From: an uncultured bacterium
Lineage (GTDB): Bacteria; Bacillota_I; Bacilli_A; RFN20; CAG-826
Length of the DNA: 55,224 nucleotides
Direction: 5' to 3'
Assembly: GCA_949299165.1 (NCBI GenBank)
Contig: CASFZJ010000008.1
Coordinates: 1 to 55,224 of the forward strand
Below, piece by piece: positions 31,700 to 43,000 of the stretch (the stretch's first letter is position 1; each line of letters begins with the position of its first letter). The translations under genes and the position numbers were made by a program. The notes beneath the pieces were generated by a model. The model did no database searches, was not told the DNA's origin, and saw only the letters and a list, made by a program, of their open reading frames with translations.

Positions 31700-33464
31700 A
31701 TGTATATTTAAACTCTAATTGACTATATATCTTGTTTATTTCAGAATTAGGATTATCTTTACTTTCTTTAATAGAAGTAGCGTATATTCCGTCTTTTATA
31801 ATTCCATTTTGATCATAATTAAATTCATAAACATCACTAGGAGAAGAACTTAGTTTAATTTCACTTGTTTCTTCATTTATGAAATATTTAGGACTAGAGT
31901 TACTTTCTTTTCCTTCTTTAATGATTCCTTTAAGATATTCAGAATCATATATTAAGTAAGCATCATAAAAGAGATTAACATATTCTTTTATATAACTTAT
32001 TGCTTCGCTTTCACTAAGAGAAGAAGTATTAACAAGCGTTGAATCTTCATAGTTATTTATCTTATATTTATTTGTTTCTTCATCAAGTGTTATCTCTATT
32101 TTATAAACGATAGGTCCACCTTTTACTGAAGTCTCAGCTATATCATCAAACCTTGATTCATAGCTAAAAGAATATATATCGTTTACTTTATTAAACGAAG
32201 AAAGAAGATATCCGTCACTAGTTACATCGTTATATTTTGAAGTGGCAAGTTTTAAGTCAAAACTAGTTACTTCATTAAAGAACTCATCTTTTGTGATGAA
32301 TGTTTCTTTATTAATATCTTCTTCATTTATTTCTTTATATGGATCTTTATTTAATAGATTAATGGATATAGGAACAAGTATTGCAACTAAGATAACTAAT
32401 ATAGTTGTACCAATTATAACTCCTTTATATTTAGATTTACTAAATAACTTAATAAGTGAAAGTGGGTTTAACTTTACACTTAGAGGGAGTTTCTTAGAAT
32501 CTTGTTTGTCGTCTTTTTCTTGAGACTCAGATGAAGTGGATGGAAGAGGCTGAGTGACTGGCTCAGTCGAAATTTCTTCTTTAGTAGGAACAGTTTCTGG
32601 CACAATTATGGTGTTTTCTGTTTTAGCTTTCTTGTCAGTTTTGACTTCTTTTTCTTCCTTATTATCTTCATCTTTAGAAGTGCCAAAATCTTCTTTCTTA
32701 ATTTCAGGAAGAGTAGTGTTTTTATCTTTCTGTTCTTTAGCTTTATCTAAATCATCCTCTTTATTAGAAGGAAGATTTTTTTCTTCTATATCGTTAGATT
32801 TATCTCCTTTCTCTTTAGGGAGATTGGCTTTAGAAGAATCTTCTTTTATTACTTTGTTTATGTCTATGTCTCTATTATCTTTTTCAATAATAGTAGCATC
32901 AATTACATCTAAATCTTCTTTATCTTTATTATCTTTATCTTCCTTATTATCTATATCTTCTTTTATAGGATCGATTATTTCTGGATCTGTTATAGTTTCT
33001 TTATTATCTTTTTCGTTATCTAAAAGAGAAGGAGTGAGTTTATCTTCTTCTTTTATAGTTAGTTCGTTTTTTGTTTCTTTACTTGTTTCTTCTTGAAGAG
33101 GAGAAGGAAGTTCTTTTACTAGGTTAGATGTTTCTTCTAGATTTTCTTTTGTTTCAACTTGTTCTAGAGAAGTATTATCTTTAGCTTCTTTATTTTTAGT
33201 ACTTGATGTTTTCTTAGAAGATTTCTTGGAAGAAGTTTTCTTGCTTGTTCCTTTTTTAGAACTAGATTTAGTTTTAGAAGTAGTAGATTTAGTATTTGCT
33301 TTACTAGATTTTGTTTTTGTTGTTTTTGATTTAGATTTAGAATTTGATTTTTTAGTTTTAGTTTTTTTAACTTCTGTTGCTTTTTCTTCATTAACAAAAA
33401 CAGATTTAGTATTTTCTAAACCAATTTCTTCTTCAATAATAATTGTTGTTCTTCTTTTTGCCAT
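31689..33464 (-). CDS. Single-pass membrane protein with basic and acidic low-complexity regions
   Basis: A 591-residue protein of unknown family. Residues ~30-95 are an extreme Lys/Ser/Thr region reminiscent of histone H1 tails; ~95-325 is a Glu/Asp/Lys-rich region of expected disorder; one transmembrane helix (VIIGTTILVILVAILVPISI) lies near 350-372; the last ~220 residues are probably extracytoplasmic, with no cysteine-rich or known domain. There is no signal peptide, so the charged half should be cytoplasmic. It may link membrane and nucleic acid or act as a scaffold (inference only). Confidence 0.75.
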   Translation of the reverse strand: MAKRRTTIIIEEEIGLENTKSVFVNEEKATEVKKTKTKKSNSKSKSKTTKTKSSKANTKSTTSKTKSSSKKGTSKKTSSKKSSKKTSSTKNKEAKDNTSLEQVETKENLEETSNLVKELPSPLQEETSKETKNELTIKEEDKLTPSLLDNEKDNKETITDPEIIDPIKEDIDNKEDKDNKDKEDLDVIDATIIEKDNRDIDINKVIKEDSSKANLPKEKGDKSNDIEEKNLPSNKEDDLDKAKEQKDKNTTLPEIKKEDFGTSKDEDNKEEKEVKTDKKAKTENTIIVPETVPTKEEISTEPVTQPLPSTSSESQEKDDKQDSKKLPLSVKLNPLSLIKLFSKSKYKGVIIGTTILVILVAILVPISINLLNKDPYKEINEEDINKETFITKDEFFNEVTSFDLKLATSKYNDVTSDGYLLSSFNKVNDIYSFSYESRFDDIAETSVKGGPIVYKIEITLDEETNKYKINNYEDSTLVNTSSLSESEAISYIKEYVNLFYDAYLIYDSEYLKGIIKEGKESNSSPKYFINEETSEIKLSSSPSDVYEFNYDQNGIIKDGIYATSIKESKDNPNSEINKIYSQLEFKYTLNS

Positions 33465-33681
33465 CGTTTTCTAACTTTTAATATATAACTTATTTTGCGG
33501 GTTGGGTAGGGTTAATTTTAATATTTATGACTTATGGCACGCCAAAAGATGATGTTTATCAATAGAAATTTTAATCTTGAATAAGTTAAAAATGAATCAA
33601 TATTAGTGTGTAATCTTATTTAAAGCAAAAATTCTTGATAAAATATTTTTGGAATTTGAATGATTATTAGGAGTATTTTTG

Positions 33682-36405
33682 GTGTTTAATAGTAAATATT
33701 GGAAGAGAGAAATCTTAAATTCATGTGATTTAATTGATTGGAATTTATCGATAATTAATGAATTAAACAGAGAATATGTTCTTGGAAATATTTTAAATTG
33801 TTTAAGAAATCTAGTTGAAGCGATTTTTTGTTTTGAATATACGTTAAACAATGATGTTAAATGTGATAAGCGATACGATTTAATTAATGCGTCGATCAAA
33901 AAAATCAACAATAAAAAAAGTAATTTTCTGGCTAAGTTTCATGAATATTTACAGCAAAGTGTCTCGCATTATACTGTGTGTGGTGAGCATGCCGAAAGGT
34001 TAATGCAAAAATACATTCATTATTTATTCAAGATTAAAGAACTGCTTAAAAATGAGTTTTCTATTGATGCTTTAAAAAATCTGAATAAATATCCTTTAGA
34101 TTTGGATAGAGACTCTGAGGCTTATTACAAAAAAATAAAGCAACTTTTACCGAATTCATCAAATGCAGAAAAGAGCGGCTCTAATACGTATTATGTTCAA
34201 AAGAAAAAGATTGTTATTATTGATGGCGTTTTATTCTATGAATATACATTAACCGAAGGCATTGACAACGTAAGCAAATTCGATAGATTTATTGCATACT
34301 CAAAAATAGATATATATGATAATTATGCAATAAGATGCGTTTTCGAAGAAAAAAACTTAGAAATTTTCGGTAAAGATAGTTTGATTACTTTTATAACAAA
34401 TTATCGGGTCGCGCTAAGACCGTGTGAACTGGACAAATTAGCTAAAATCTTTGGATTAAAACAAGCACATCGAAGGACTCTTGAATACGAAAATTTGATG
34501 AATTTCATTCAGGAAAATCATATGTCTCTAGTTAAAATTGTTCGTCTTGCTGATAATAAATATAATGATTTAATTAGTAAAATCGCATCTAAAAAGCAAC
34601 AAACATCTTATTTAATTTCTTTGCTAAACACTTTAAGAGGATTCTTATTAAAAGAAAAGACTGGTACAAATGTCATAAAATATTTAGCATCAATATCTAG
34701 AAATCAAGTTCTGAAAGATCAATTAGCTAAAGAAGAAAATTTGAAAGTATCAAATCTGTTTTTAAAGAGCGGTGTCTTGGTTTTTGATAATACGCCATTT
34801 AGTGGATCTTTAATCAACCATAATCCTATTTACAAAATTTTGTTTGATTTATTTGGTAACGAATTATTTGAAGATGATATTTTTGCTCATCAAATAATAA
34901 ACGAAAGCAATAATTCTAGCTCAATTTATATCGAAATAAATAACGACGAAATTGAAGTAATTGATCAGCTAATCGAAAGACACAACCGTCGAATTCCGAA
35001 ATTTCAACCTGAACGTTCTTTAAAACGTTTTAAAAATAATGTTTATGTTGTTGGGAACGAATCCAGAACGAGCAAACTTCTTAATAAACTTATGGGGTTT
35101 ACTGGCATCATAAATTTACCAGAATACGAAAGTTACGTTTCAGCACAAATTGTAAAAAAGAACACAATTTTTGATGATGATTTGAAGAAAAACAGCATAA
35201 TAAAAATGTTTGCCCGTTCTAGCTTATTTTGCGTTTATGGTGCTGCAGGTACTGGTAAATCGACATTAATCTGTACTGAGTTAGGTTTATTAGAAAAATA
35301 TACTAAATTATGTTTAACTAATACGCATACAGCCCTTTATAACTTAAAAAGCAAAATGAAAGATTCAGATGTTGATTTTTATACAATCAAAAGTTTTATT
35401 AAAAGTAATTTTATAGATAATAAATATGATGTTGTCGTTATAGATGAATGCAGTACTGTATCAACTAGAGATATGTATGATTTAATTGAAAAACTGGATG
35501 CTAGAGTGTTAATTCTTGCTGGTGATATTTGCCAATTACCTGCTATTGAATTTGGTAATTGGTATGCTTTATTGCGAAAATTCATTAAAAGGGAAAATTT
35601 CGTCGATTTAAACCATAATTATAGATGCTCGAGTTCAGCTTTTCTAAATGAACTTTGGCAAAAAGTTAGGAATATCAACGGAGATATTCAAGAAAAGTTA
35701 AATATTCATGATATTTCTCATGTGATAGATAACAGTATTTTTAAAAGAGAAGGAGACGATGAAATAACCCTAGCTTTAAATTATGATGGCTTTTATGGTA
35801 TTAATAACTTAAATAGAATTTTGCAAACGAATAACCCAAATAGTGAAGTTCGTTGGAAGCAATATGTTTTTAAAATCGGAGATCCGATAATTTTCAATGA
35901 TACTGATTATTTTGAAGGTTGCCTTTTTAATAATTCAAAAGGAATCATAAGAAATATTGTTAATAGTTCTGAAAACATAACTTTTACTATAGAAGTTAAT
36001 GTTTCCATTGAACCTTCACTATGGTATCGTAATTTTACTGTTTTAGAAACATCAGATAATAAATCTTTAATTGAATTTACAGTTCAGAACAGTAAAGAAA
36101 ATGATTATGACAATGATACTAGCGATTTGTTTAAAGTGCCTTTTGAAGTTGCTTATGCTATCTCTATACACAAAGCGCAAGGTTTAGAATATAACCACGT
36201 AAAAATAATTATAACTAAAGAAGTTGAAGAGCAAATCTCTCATAACGTCTTTTATACAGCAATTACAAGAGCAAAAGAATCTCTTAAGATTTTTTGGTCG
36301 GCAGAGACAGAGAACTTTGTTATACAATCTTTTAAGGCAAAAAATTTTAATAAAGATGCTCGTATATTAGCGAATAAATTTAAGTTTGAAATATTAAATG
36401 ATTGA
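33682..36405 (+). CDS. SF1 (RecD/UvrD-like) helicase with large N-terminal extension
   Basis: A 907-residue protein. Helicase motifs occupy the C-terminal half: Walker A VYGAAGTGKST near residue 520, motif II VVIDECST near 588, motif III LAGDICQLPAI, NHNYRCSS (motif IV), AISIHKAQGLEY (motif V) and FYTAITRAKESL (motif VI). The first ~500 residues are not recognised; no nuclease motif is obvious. AGGAG at 33669-33673 favours GTG 33682 over TTG 33679. It sits just before a restriction operon, so a defence role is plausible but unproven. Confidence 0.82.
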   Translation: MFNSKYWKREILNSCDLIDWNLSIINELNREYVLGNILNCLRNLVEAIFCFEYTLNNDVKCDKRYDLINASIKKINNKKSNFLAKFHEYLQQSVSHYTVCGEHAERLMQKYIHYLFKIKELLKNEFSIDALKNLNKYPLDLDRDSEAYYKKIKQLLPNSSNAEKSGSNTYYVQKKKIVIIDGVLFYEYTLTEGIDNVSKFDRFIAYSKIDIYDNYAIRCVFEEKNLEIFGKDSLITFITNYRVALRPCELDKLAKIFGLKQAHRRTLEYENLMNFIQENHMSLVKIVRLADNKYNDLISKIASKKQQTSYLISLLNTLRGFLLKEKTGTNVIKYLASISRNQVLKDQLAKEENLKVSNLFLKSGVLVFDNTPFSGSLINHNPIYKILFDLFGNELFEDDIFAHQIINESNNSSSIYIEINNDEIEVIDQLIERHNRRIPKFQPERSLKRFKNNVYVVGNESRTSKLLNKLMGFTGIINLPEYESYVSAQIVKKNTIFDDDLKKNSIIKMFARSSLFCVYGAAGTGKSTLICTELGLLEKYTKLCLTNTHTALYNLKSKMKDSDVDFYTIKSFIKSNFIDNKYDVVVIDECSTVSTRDMYDLIEKLDARVLILAGDICQLPAIEFGNWYALLRKFIKRENFVDLNHNYRCSSSAFLNELWQKVRNINGDIQEKLNIHDISHVIDNSIFKREGDDEITLALNYDGFYGINNLNRILQTNNPNSEVRWKQYVFKIGDPIIFNDTDYFEGCLFNNSKGIIRNIVNSSENITFTIEVNVSIEPSLWYRNFTVLETSDNKSLIEFTVQNSKENDYDNDTSDLFKVPFEVAYAISIHKAQGLEYNHVKIIITKEVEEQISHNVFYTAITRAKESLKIFWSAETENFVIQSFKAKNFNKDARILANKFKFEILND

Positions 36406-36782
36406 ATAGTTAAAAAGTATCAAAACGGTTATTAAACGGCATTCAATTAAAATGATTAAATGTTTTAGTGGTTGATAAGGTTTTTACGTGTTAAACGTTC
36501 AGAAATTTTCGATTTTTTACTCTATTTATGTCGAAATCAGGCATGTTTTGCGTTAAAATACAGATAATGTTTTAAAATAAAGTTATGTTTGGTTGTAAAA
36601 AAATATTAAAAAAAAGCGAATTATCTAATAAGACATGATTAAGACAGGGCGATTATTTAACTCATGTTTATTTAAGACATCCAAAACCTAGATATTGCAA
36701 TTGGATTTGAATTTAATAATAAAATAGTCGCTCTTTAGTTAGAATGCCACTTAAATTGGTGAACATTAATGAGGTGAACAGA
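36406..36782 (+). other. Intergenic region upstream of the restriction operon
   Basis: No gene. A possible promoter, TTGCAA (~36694) with TAATAA 16 bases on, lies ~65 bases before hsdM; GAGGTG precedes the hsdM ATG. An in-frame ATG at 36744 lies upstream of this SD. Confidence 0.4.
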
Positions 36783-38840
36783 ATGAGTGATAAGCTTAAT
36801 ATAAATGAACAAGTACAAATGATTCTTGATATTGCTAATCAGCTTAGAGGACCATTTAAGGAAGATGAATACCAAAATGTTATTATTCCTATGACTATCT
36901 GCAGACGCTTTGAATGTATATTAGACGAAACAAAAGAAGATGTACTCAAAGAATATGCTAATGGTGAAAGAAACGAAAAAGCTCTCAAAAGAATTAGTGG
37001 TTTTAGTATTTATAATACATCGAAATTCACCTTGTCAAATTTATTAAACGATTCTCAAAATTTGAAAAGTAATTTTAAAGATTACTTAGAATCTTTTAAT
37101 AGCATAGCTTTTAATATTTTTTCTCAGATGAAGTTTTTTGACACTATTGAACAAATGGACAAAGGGAAAAAACTTTATGTTGTTATTAAGAAATTTGCTA
37201 ATACTGATTTAAGTGTAGAACATGTTTCTTCAATGCAAATGGGTTATATCATGGAAGAAATTATTCGAACATACTCTGAAAATGCAAGTGCTGGTGATCA
37301 CTTTACACCAAGAGAAGTTATTAGATGTTTGACCCAACTTTTACTTGCTGAAGGCTGTGATGATTTATACGAAGACGGAAAAATAGTAACTTTGGGTGAT
37401 TTTGCTTGTGGTACTGGAGGCATGTTATCTGAAGGCTACCGCATGATTAAGGATTTGAACAGTGACACTAAAGTTGCTTTATACGGTCAAGATAATAATG
37501 GTTGGTATGAGGGCATCGCTCAAGCTGAAATGATTATCAAAGGACAAGATCCTGAAAATATAAAACTTGTCACAAGTACACTTACTACGGATCCTTTCCC
37601 AGATAAGAAAGTTAGATTGATTTTGATGAATCCTCCTTTTGGATTAAGTTATGCTAAAAAAGAAATTGGTGATGATGAATATAAAAAGATAATCGAACAA
37701 AACAAAAAAGGCGGTTGGTATGAAGGTGGTCTTCCTGGAACTGGTGACTCACAAATGCTATTTTGGCAATATGCACTTAATAAATTAGATGACAATGGAA
37801 GAGCAGCTATCATTTGTAATGCATCACCTTTATTTAGTGGCGGTTCATCAAGTGGCGAATCATCTATTCGTAAATGGATATTTGAAAATGACTGGGTTGA
37901 AGCGATTATTCAATTTTGTCCTGAACTTTTCTATAACACGGGCATTTCTATTTACTCGATTATTTTTAATAAAAACAAATCAGAAAGAAGAAAGAATAAA
38001 ATTCAATTGATAAATGCTTCTTCTATTTTTACAAGAATGAACAAGGGCTTAGGCTTTAAGAGAAATAAAATCTCTGAAGAATCAAACAATAACCAAATCG
38101 CTAAAATTGTAAAGTTGTATGCTGATTTTGACAAAGCGGATCCTAGTATGTCTAAGATATTTTCTAAGGAAGATTTTTACTACCGAGAAGTAGCAATACA
38201 ACAACCATTCCAACGTAACTTTAAAATATCTTTAGATAGAATTGATAACTTAAACTCTAGCAATGCTTTTAATAAACTTTATGATGAAGATAAATATCAA
38301 GAATTAGATGAACAAGCATCCAAAACCCAAGCTCAATTAGATTTAATGAGCGAGATGCTAAAAGGTAAAGAATATCAAGAAAAGATCGTTGATACATTAA
38401 AAACTAACGTTAGTGATAAAGTTTATTTAAATAGAGATGAATTTACTAAATATATTATTTCTTTGCTTCCTGAATTAAGTGATAAGAAGCAAGCGTCATT
38501 ATTAAAAGGTATTGTATTAGCCTTATCCGAACATGATGAAAACGCAGATACTTATAAAAACAAAAAAGGAATATACGAGCCAGATAGCGAATTAAAGGAT
38601 ACGGAGTTGATTCCTTATAAAGAAGATATCCATGAGTATTTTGATCGAGAAGTAAAACCATTCCTTCCTTTAGCATGGATGGAAGATGACGAAGATAAGA
38701 TTAAGGTCGGTTGTGAAATTAATTTCAATAAATATTTCTATGTATATCATGAGCCTGAATCAAGTGATGATATTTTAGAAAGACTTAAAAAGTTATCTGA
38801 AGAAGAAAAAGAGTTGGAGAGTGAATTATATGGAGAATAA
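36783..38840 (+). CDS. hsdM: Type I restriction-modification methyltransferase subunit HsdM
   Basis: HsdM (685 residues) methylates adenine in the recognition site and forms the M2S core. The N-terminal HsdM_N domain precedes the SAM-binding DFACGTGGMLSEGYR near 206 and the catalytic motif LMNPPFGLSY near 282. The end carries a coiled, acidic tail. ATG 36783 is fixed by GAGGTGAACAGA. First gene of hsdM-hsdS-hsdR-TIR; hsdS starts inside its last 11 bases. Confidence 0.96.
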   Translation: MSDKLNINEQVQMILDIANQLRGPFKEDEYQNVIIPMTICRRFECILDETKEDVLKEYANGERNEKALKRISGFSIYNTSKFTLSNLLNDSQNLKSNFKDYLESFNSIAFNIFSQMKFFDTIEQMDKGKKLYVVIKKFANTDLSVEHVSSMQMGYIMEEIIRTYSENASAGDHFTPREVIRCLTQLLLAEGCDDLYEDGKIVTLGDFACGTGGMLSEGYRMIKDLNSDTKVALYGQDNNGWYEGIAQAEMIIKGQDPENIKLVTSTLTTDPFPDKKVRLILMNPPFGLSYAKKEIGDDEYKKIIEQNKKGGWYEGGLPGTGDSQMLFWQYALNKLDDNGRAAIICNASPLFSGGSSSGESSIRKWIFENDWVEAIIQFCPELFYNTGISIYSIIFNKNKSERRKNKIQLINASSIFTRMNKGLGFKRNKISEESNNNQIAKIVKLYADFDKADPSMSKIFSKEDFYYREVAIQQPFQRNFKISLDRIDNLNSSNAFNKLYDEDKYQELDEQASKTQAQLDLMSEMLKGKEYQEKIVDTLKTNVSDKVYLNRDEFTKYIISLLPELSDKKQASLLKGIVLALSEHDENADTYKNKKGIYEPDSELKDTELIPYKEDIHEYFDREVKPFLPLAWMEDDEDKIKVGCEINFNKYFYVYHEPESSDDILERLKKLSEEEKELESELYGE

Positions 38841-40071
38841 TAAATATGCTTCACAAGCTCAAAATTCTTTTCAATTAAAACGTTTTAAATATTGCTATAC
38901 ATCATCTCATGCAGGAATGGTTATTGATAAATCATGGTGGAACGAGGGAAAAGAACTACTTTACACTTGCCAAGAAACTCCAATGATGTCTAGTTTTAAC
39001 AAGTTTCCAAAGAATCTAAAAACAAAATCCACAGATCTGTTATTAACTAGGAACGCAACTCCATATATATTTATTCCAGAAGTTGGTTCAATTTTTAGTA
39101 ATGTAGTTCAAAAAGTTACAATTAATACTAAAAATTATTCAATTAAATTTTTGCAATATGCTTTATCATATGCCACAGAGTCAGTCAAAGCTAACGGAAA
39201 CACTATTCCAAGTTGGAATATGCAAATTTGGGATAATTTATATCTCCCCTTGCCTGATATCCAAAAACAAAAACAAATAGCCGATTTTCTTGATGATAAG
39301 GTTGGAAAGATTGAAAAATTAATAGAATTATATAGAAATAAGATTGCAGAAATGAATAATTTTAAATTTCAATTAATTAGCAAAGTCGTTAGTACTGGCT
39401 TAAATGTTGGCGTTTGCTATAAAAATACTGGAAATATTTGGATACCTAAAATACCTAAGCATTGGTGTTTAAAACGTGCAAAATATGTGTTTGATGTTTT
39501 AAATAAAGGAAACGGAATAACAAAAGAACAGGTTTATGAAAATGGTGATACACCATGTATTAGGTATGGTGAAATTTACACGAAATATAACTATGGTTTT
39601 TTTGATACTTATTCAAGAACAAATAAAAAAGAAATTGATTCTGTAAAAGTTGCTCATTATGGCGACATTTTATTTACTGGAACCGGAGAATTAATTGAAG
39701 AAATTGGTAAAAATGTTGTTTATTTGGGGAACGATAGTATTTTAGTGGGTGGCGATATTATTATCGGAAAACATCATCATAATCCTATTTTTTTAAATCT
39801 CGCTCTTCTTTGTCCTTTATCTCAAGAGCAAAAAGGCCGCGGAAAAAGCAAATTGAAAGTAGTGCATATTTCTGCAGCTGAAATTGGAAACATAATTTTG
39901 CCTGTTCCTCCTAGAAATGAGCAAGATGCTATAGCTGATTATTTAAATAAAAAAATAAAAATTATTGAAAGTATTACGAATAAATATAACGAAAAAATTA
40001 GTACATTAAAAAAATACAAAAAATCTCTTATCTATGAATATGTCTCTGGCAAAAAGGAGGTTACTTTATGA
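38830..40071 (+). CDS. hsdS: Type I restriction specificity subunit HsdS
   Basis: HsdS (413 residues) reads a bipartite target with two recognition domains (about 1-150 and 205-365). Each is followed by a conserved spacer helix: LPLPDIQKQKQIADFLDDKV near 138-157 and LPVPPRNEQDAIADYLNKKI near 357-376. ATG 38830 is preferred over GTG 38821 because GGAG lies at 38815-38818. It overlaps hsdM by 11 nt and hsdR by 4 nt. Target sequence cannot be read from the protein. Confidence 0.95.
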   Translation: MENNKYASQAQNSFQLKRFKYCYTSSHAGMVIDKSWWNEGKELLYTCQETPMMSSFNKFPKNLKTKSTDLLLTRNATPYIFIPEVGSIFSNVVQKVTINTKNYSIKFLQYALSYATESVKANGNTIPSWNMQIWDNLYLPLPDIQKQKQIADFLDDKVGKIEKLIELYRNKIAEMNNFKFQLISKVVSTGLNVGVCYKNTGNIWIPKIPKHWCLKRAKYVFDVLNKGNGITKEQVYENGDTPCIRYGEIYTKYNYGFFDTYSRTNKKEIDSVKVAHYGDILFTGTGELIEEIGKNVVYLGNDSILVGGDIIIGKHHHNPIFLNLALLCPLSQEQKGRGKSKLKVVHISAAEIGNIILPVPPRNEQDAIADYLNKKIKIIESITNKYNEKISTLKKYKKSLIYEYVSGKKEVTL

Positions 40072-43000
40072 GTTTAGCTGATTTAACACAACTTAATGAA
40101 AGAAATGGATTTCAAAAAGTATTCTTGCATCATTTAATTAATGATAATGGTTTCGTTCAAGGACTTAATTCCAACTATGACAAAACCTATGCAATTGATA
40201 AAAAATATCTTTTTGGATACCTTTCAAATAGTCAACCTAAGGATTTTGCGAAACTAATTAAAGTAAAAAACTATGAAGTTGAGTTTATAAAATATCTTAG
40301 AGAAGAAATCCATAAACGTGGGTTGCTTGATGTTTTAAGAAATCAAGTAAAGTTTTATGGTGCTCATTTTGATATGCTTGGAGCAATTCCTCATAATGAC
40401 TTTGGTGAAACAACAAAACTTAAGTATCAATCAAATATTTTTAGTGTTACCGAAGAATTAGAATACGAAAATGTAGTTGATGAACAATCTCAATCTAAAC
40501 GAGGAGATCTAACATTATTCATTAATGGAATACCTATTATTTGGTTTGAACTTAAAAGTAATGCAAGTGGTCAATTTTGCAAGGACGCAATAGAACAATA
40601 TAAGAAGACCAGAAATCCTAATGAACCAGTTTTTAAGTTTAAAGAAGGTTGTTTAGTATTCTTTGCTATGGATCATGACGAAGTTGCCTTTACCACTAAA
40701 TTAGCAAAAGATGATACTTTCTTCATGCCTTACAACAAAGGCGTCAATAAAAGAAAAGGCAATCCTGAGGTTAAAGACAACATTAAAACTTCCTATATGT
40801 GGAGGGAAATTTTAACTAAGGATAATATCCTTGAGTGGTTGACTGAATACTTAGTTTTAGAAGTAAAAGAGGAAAAAGGATATAACAACAAGAAAAAGAA
40901 AACTGAAAGAATCATATTTCCTAGATATCACCAATTTAATGAGGTCACGAGAATTATTGAAGATGTGAGAAAAAAGGGTGTATCAGGCCAAAATTATTTA
41001 GTTATGGATAGTCCTGGAAGTGGGAAGACTTATTCCATAGCTTGGCTTGCTCATCATTTGGCTAACTTGCACGATACAAATAACAATAATATCTACGATT
41101 CGGTCATCATTATTACTGATAGATTGGTTGTTGATTCTCAGCTTCAAGATGCGATGCTAAGAATTCCGCATGAAGAAGGTGAAGTAACTGTCATGGATGA
41201 TGATGCTAGTTCTAGTGATTTGTCAGATGCGATTAATAATGGCGATAAGATTATTGTCTCTACTATTCAAAAGTTCTCTTATATTTTAGCCAAAGTCAAT
41301 CCTAATAAAGACAAACACTACGCTATCATCATTGATGAATGTCATTCTTCAACTAAAGGTAATTATATCGCCAACACGACCAAGGCTTTATCTGCGGAAG
41401 AAGCTAGAAAAGAAGATGAAGCTAACGATAATAAAGATGGGCAAGATGATATCAATGATGCTATCGAAGAAGATATCGCAAGGACTGGAAAACAAGGAAA
41501 TATAACTTTCTTTGGTTTTAGTGCTACTCCTAAAAAGAAAACACTGGAAAAATTTGGAACTAAATCAACTGATGAAGAAGGTAAAACCTTAAGCGCTCCA
41601 TTTACTTGTTATTCAATGCAGCAAGCGATTGATGAAGGTTTTATTTTAGATGTTTTAACTAATTACACAACTTATGAAACGTATTTTAAAATTAATAAAA
41701 TAATCAAGGACAATCCTGAATTTAAAAAAGCTAAAACTCAAAGAGCCATTTATCGTTATGCTATGCTTCATCCAACTAACATTAAGCAAAAGATAGAAAT
41801 CATCATGGAGCATTTTATGGATCATGTGATGTTTTTGCTTAATGGTGATGCTAAAGCGATGGTTGTTACTGATAGTAGAGAAGCCGCGGTTAAATATAAA
41901 TTAGCATTTGATGAGTATATAACCGAACATAACATTGAAAATATAAAAGCTCTAGTAGCTTTTACTGGAAAGTTGAAGATAAAAAGTTATGGCGATAAAG
42001 AGTTTAGTGAGCCTAAGTTAAACGAAATGCCCGAGAAAGAAACAAAAGACGCGTTTAATACATCCGAATATCAAGTTTTACTTGTAGCAAATAAATATCA
42101 AACTGGTTATGATCAACCATTACTATGTGCGATGTATGTTGATAAAAAATTAGATGGAATTAATGCTGTTCAGACTTTAGGAAGGCTTAACAGAGTTTAT
42201 CCAGGTAAAGAAGGAAATATCTTTATTCTAGATTTTAGAAACACATATGAAGATATGAAGGATGCTTTTGCTCCTTATTACGAAGATTTAACTTTAGTTG
42301 GTGAAACAGATCCTAATAAAGTTTACGATCTTGAGCGAAGGATTGATTTATATAATCTGACTAATCAATATGACATAGAAGAATTTGTAAAAATTGCGTT
42401 TAAAGAAAAAATAACAGATAGAGATAAAGAAAAATACTATAGCTATCTTTCTAAAGCAGAAAGCTTTTATCACAAAATTGCTGATGAAAAAGAACGAAAA
42501 ACACTAAGGAAAACTATAAAAATGTTTGTTGAATCCTATTCTTGGATAATCCAAACAACTGTTTTTGATGATCCCGAATTACATAAAAAATGGATTTTTT
42601 ATAAAGCATTAAGCAAGCGTCTATCAGGAGATAGCGACCCATCTATTGACCCTTCAAAACTAGTAGAAGTTACTAAGATAAAGCAAAAGAAAATTAAAGT
42701 AATTAAAGTTTCAAAAGCTAATATTGAGCCTATAACAATCACTAAAATTGGAAATGTCAGCATTACAGTTAATCCAGAAGATTTATTTGCTAGTATTGAT
42801 GAATTAATTAAAGAACTTAATGAAAGATTTGGGAAAGAATTCGATACTGACTCAACTTCCGGTATAATCATTGGATTAATAAGAATGCTAGGCGAAGACG
42901 AAGAAGTTAGAAGAAGAGCGCAAGCAAATGATCCTGACCTATTTAGAGTTTTTTTAAAAGAGAAAATTGATGATGTTTTATTTAAAGGTAGAAACAACAG

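Noticed and set aside
32242-33474. Long plus-strand ORFs opposite the 591-residue gene
   Set aside because: They are antisense shadows of low-complexity Lys/Ser/Glu codons, have no ribosome-binding sites, and the minus-strand frame has a coherent topology.
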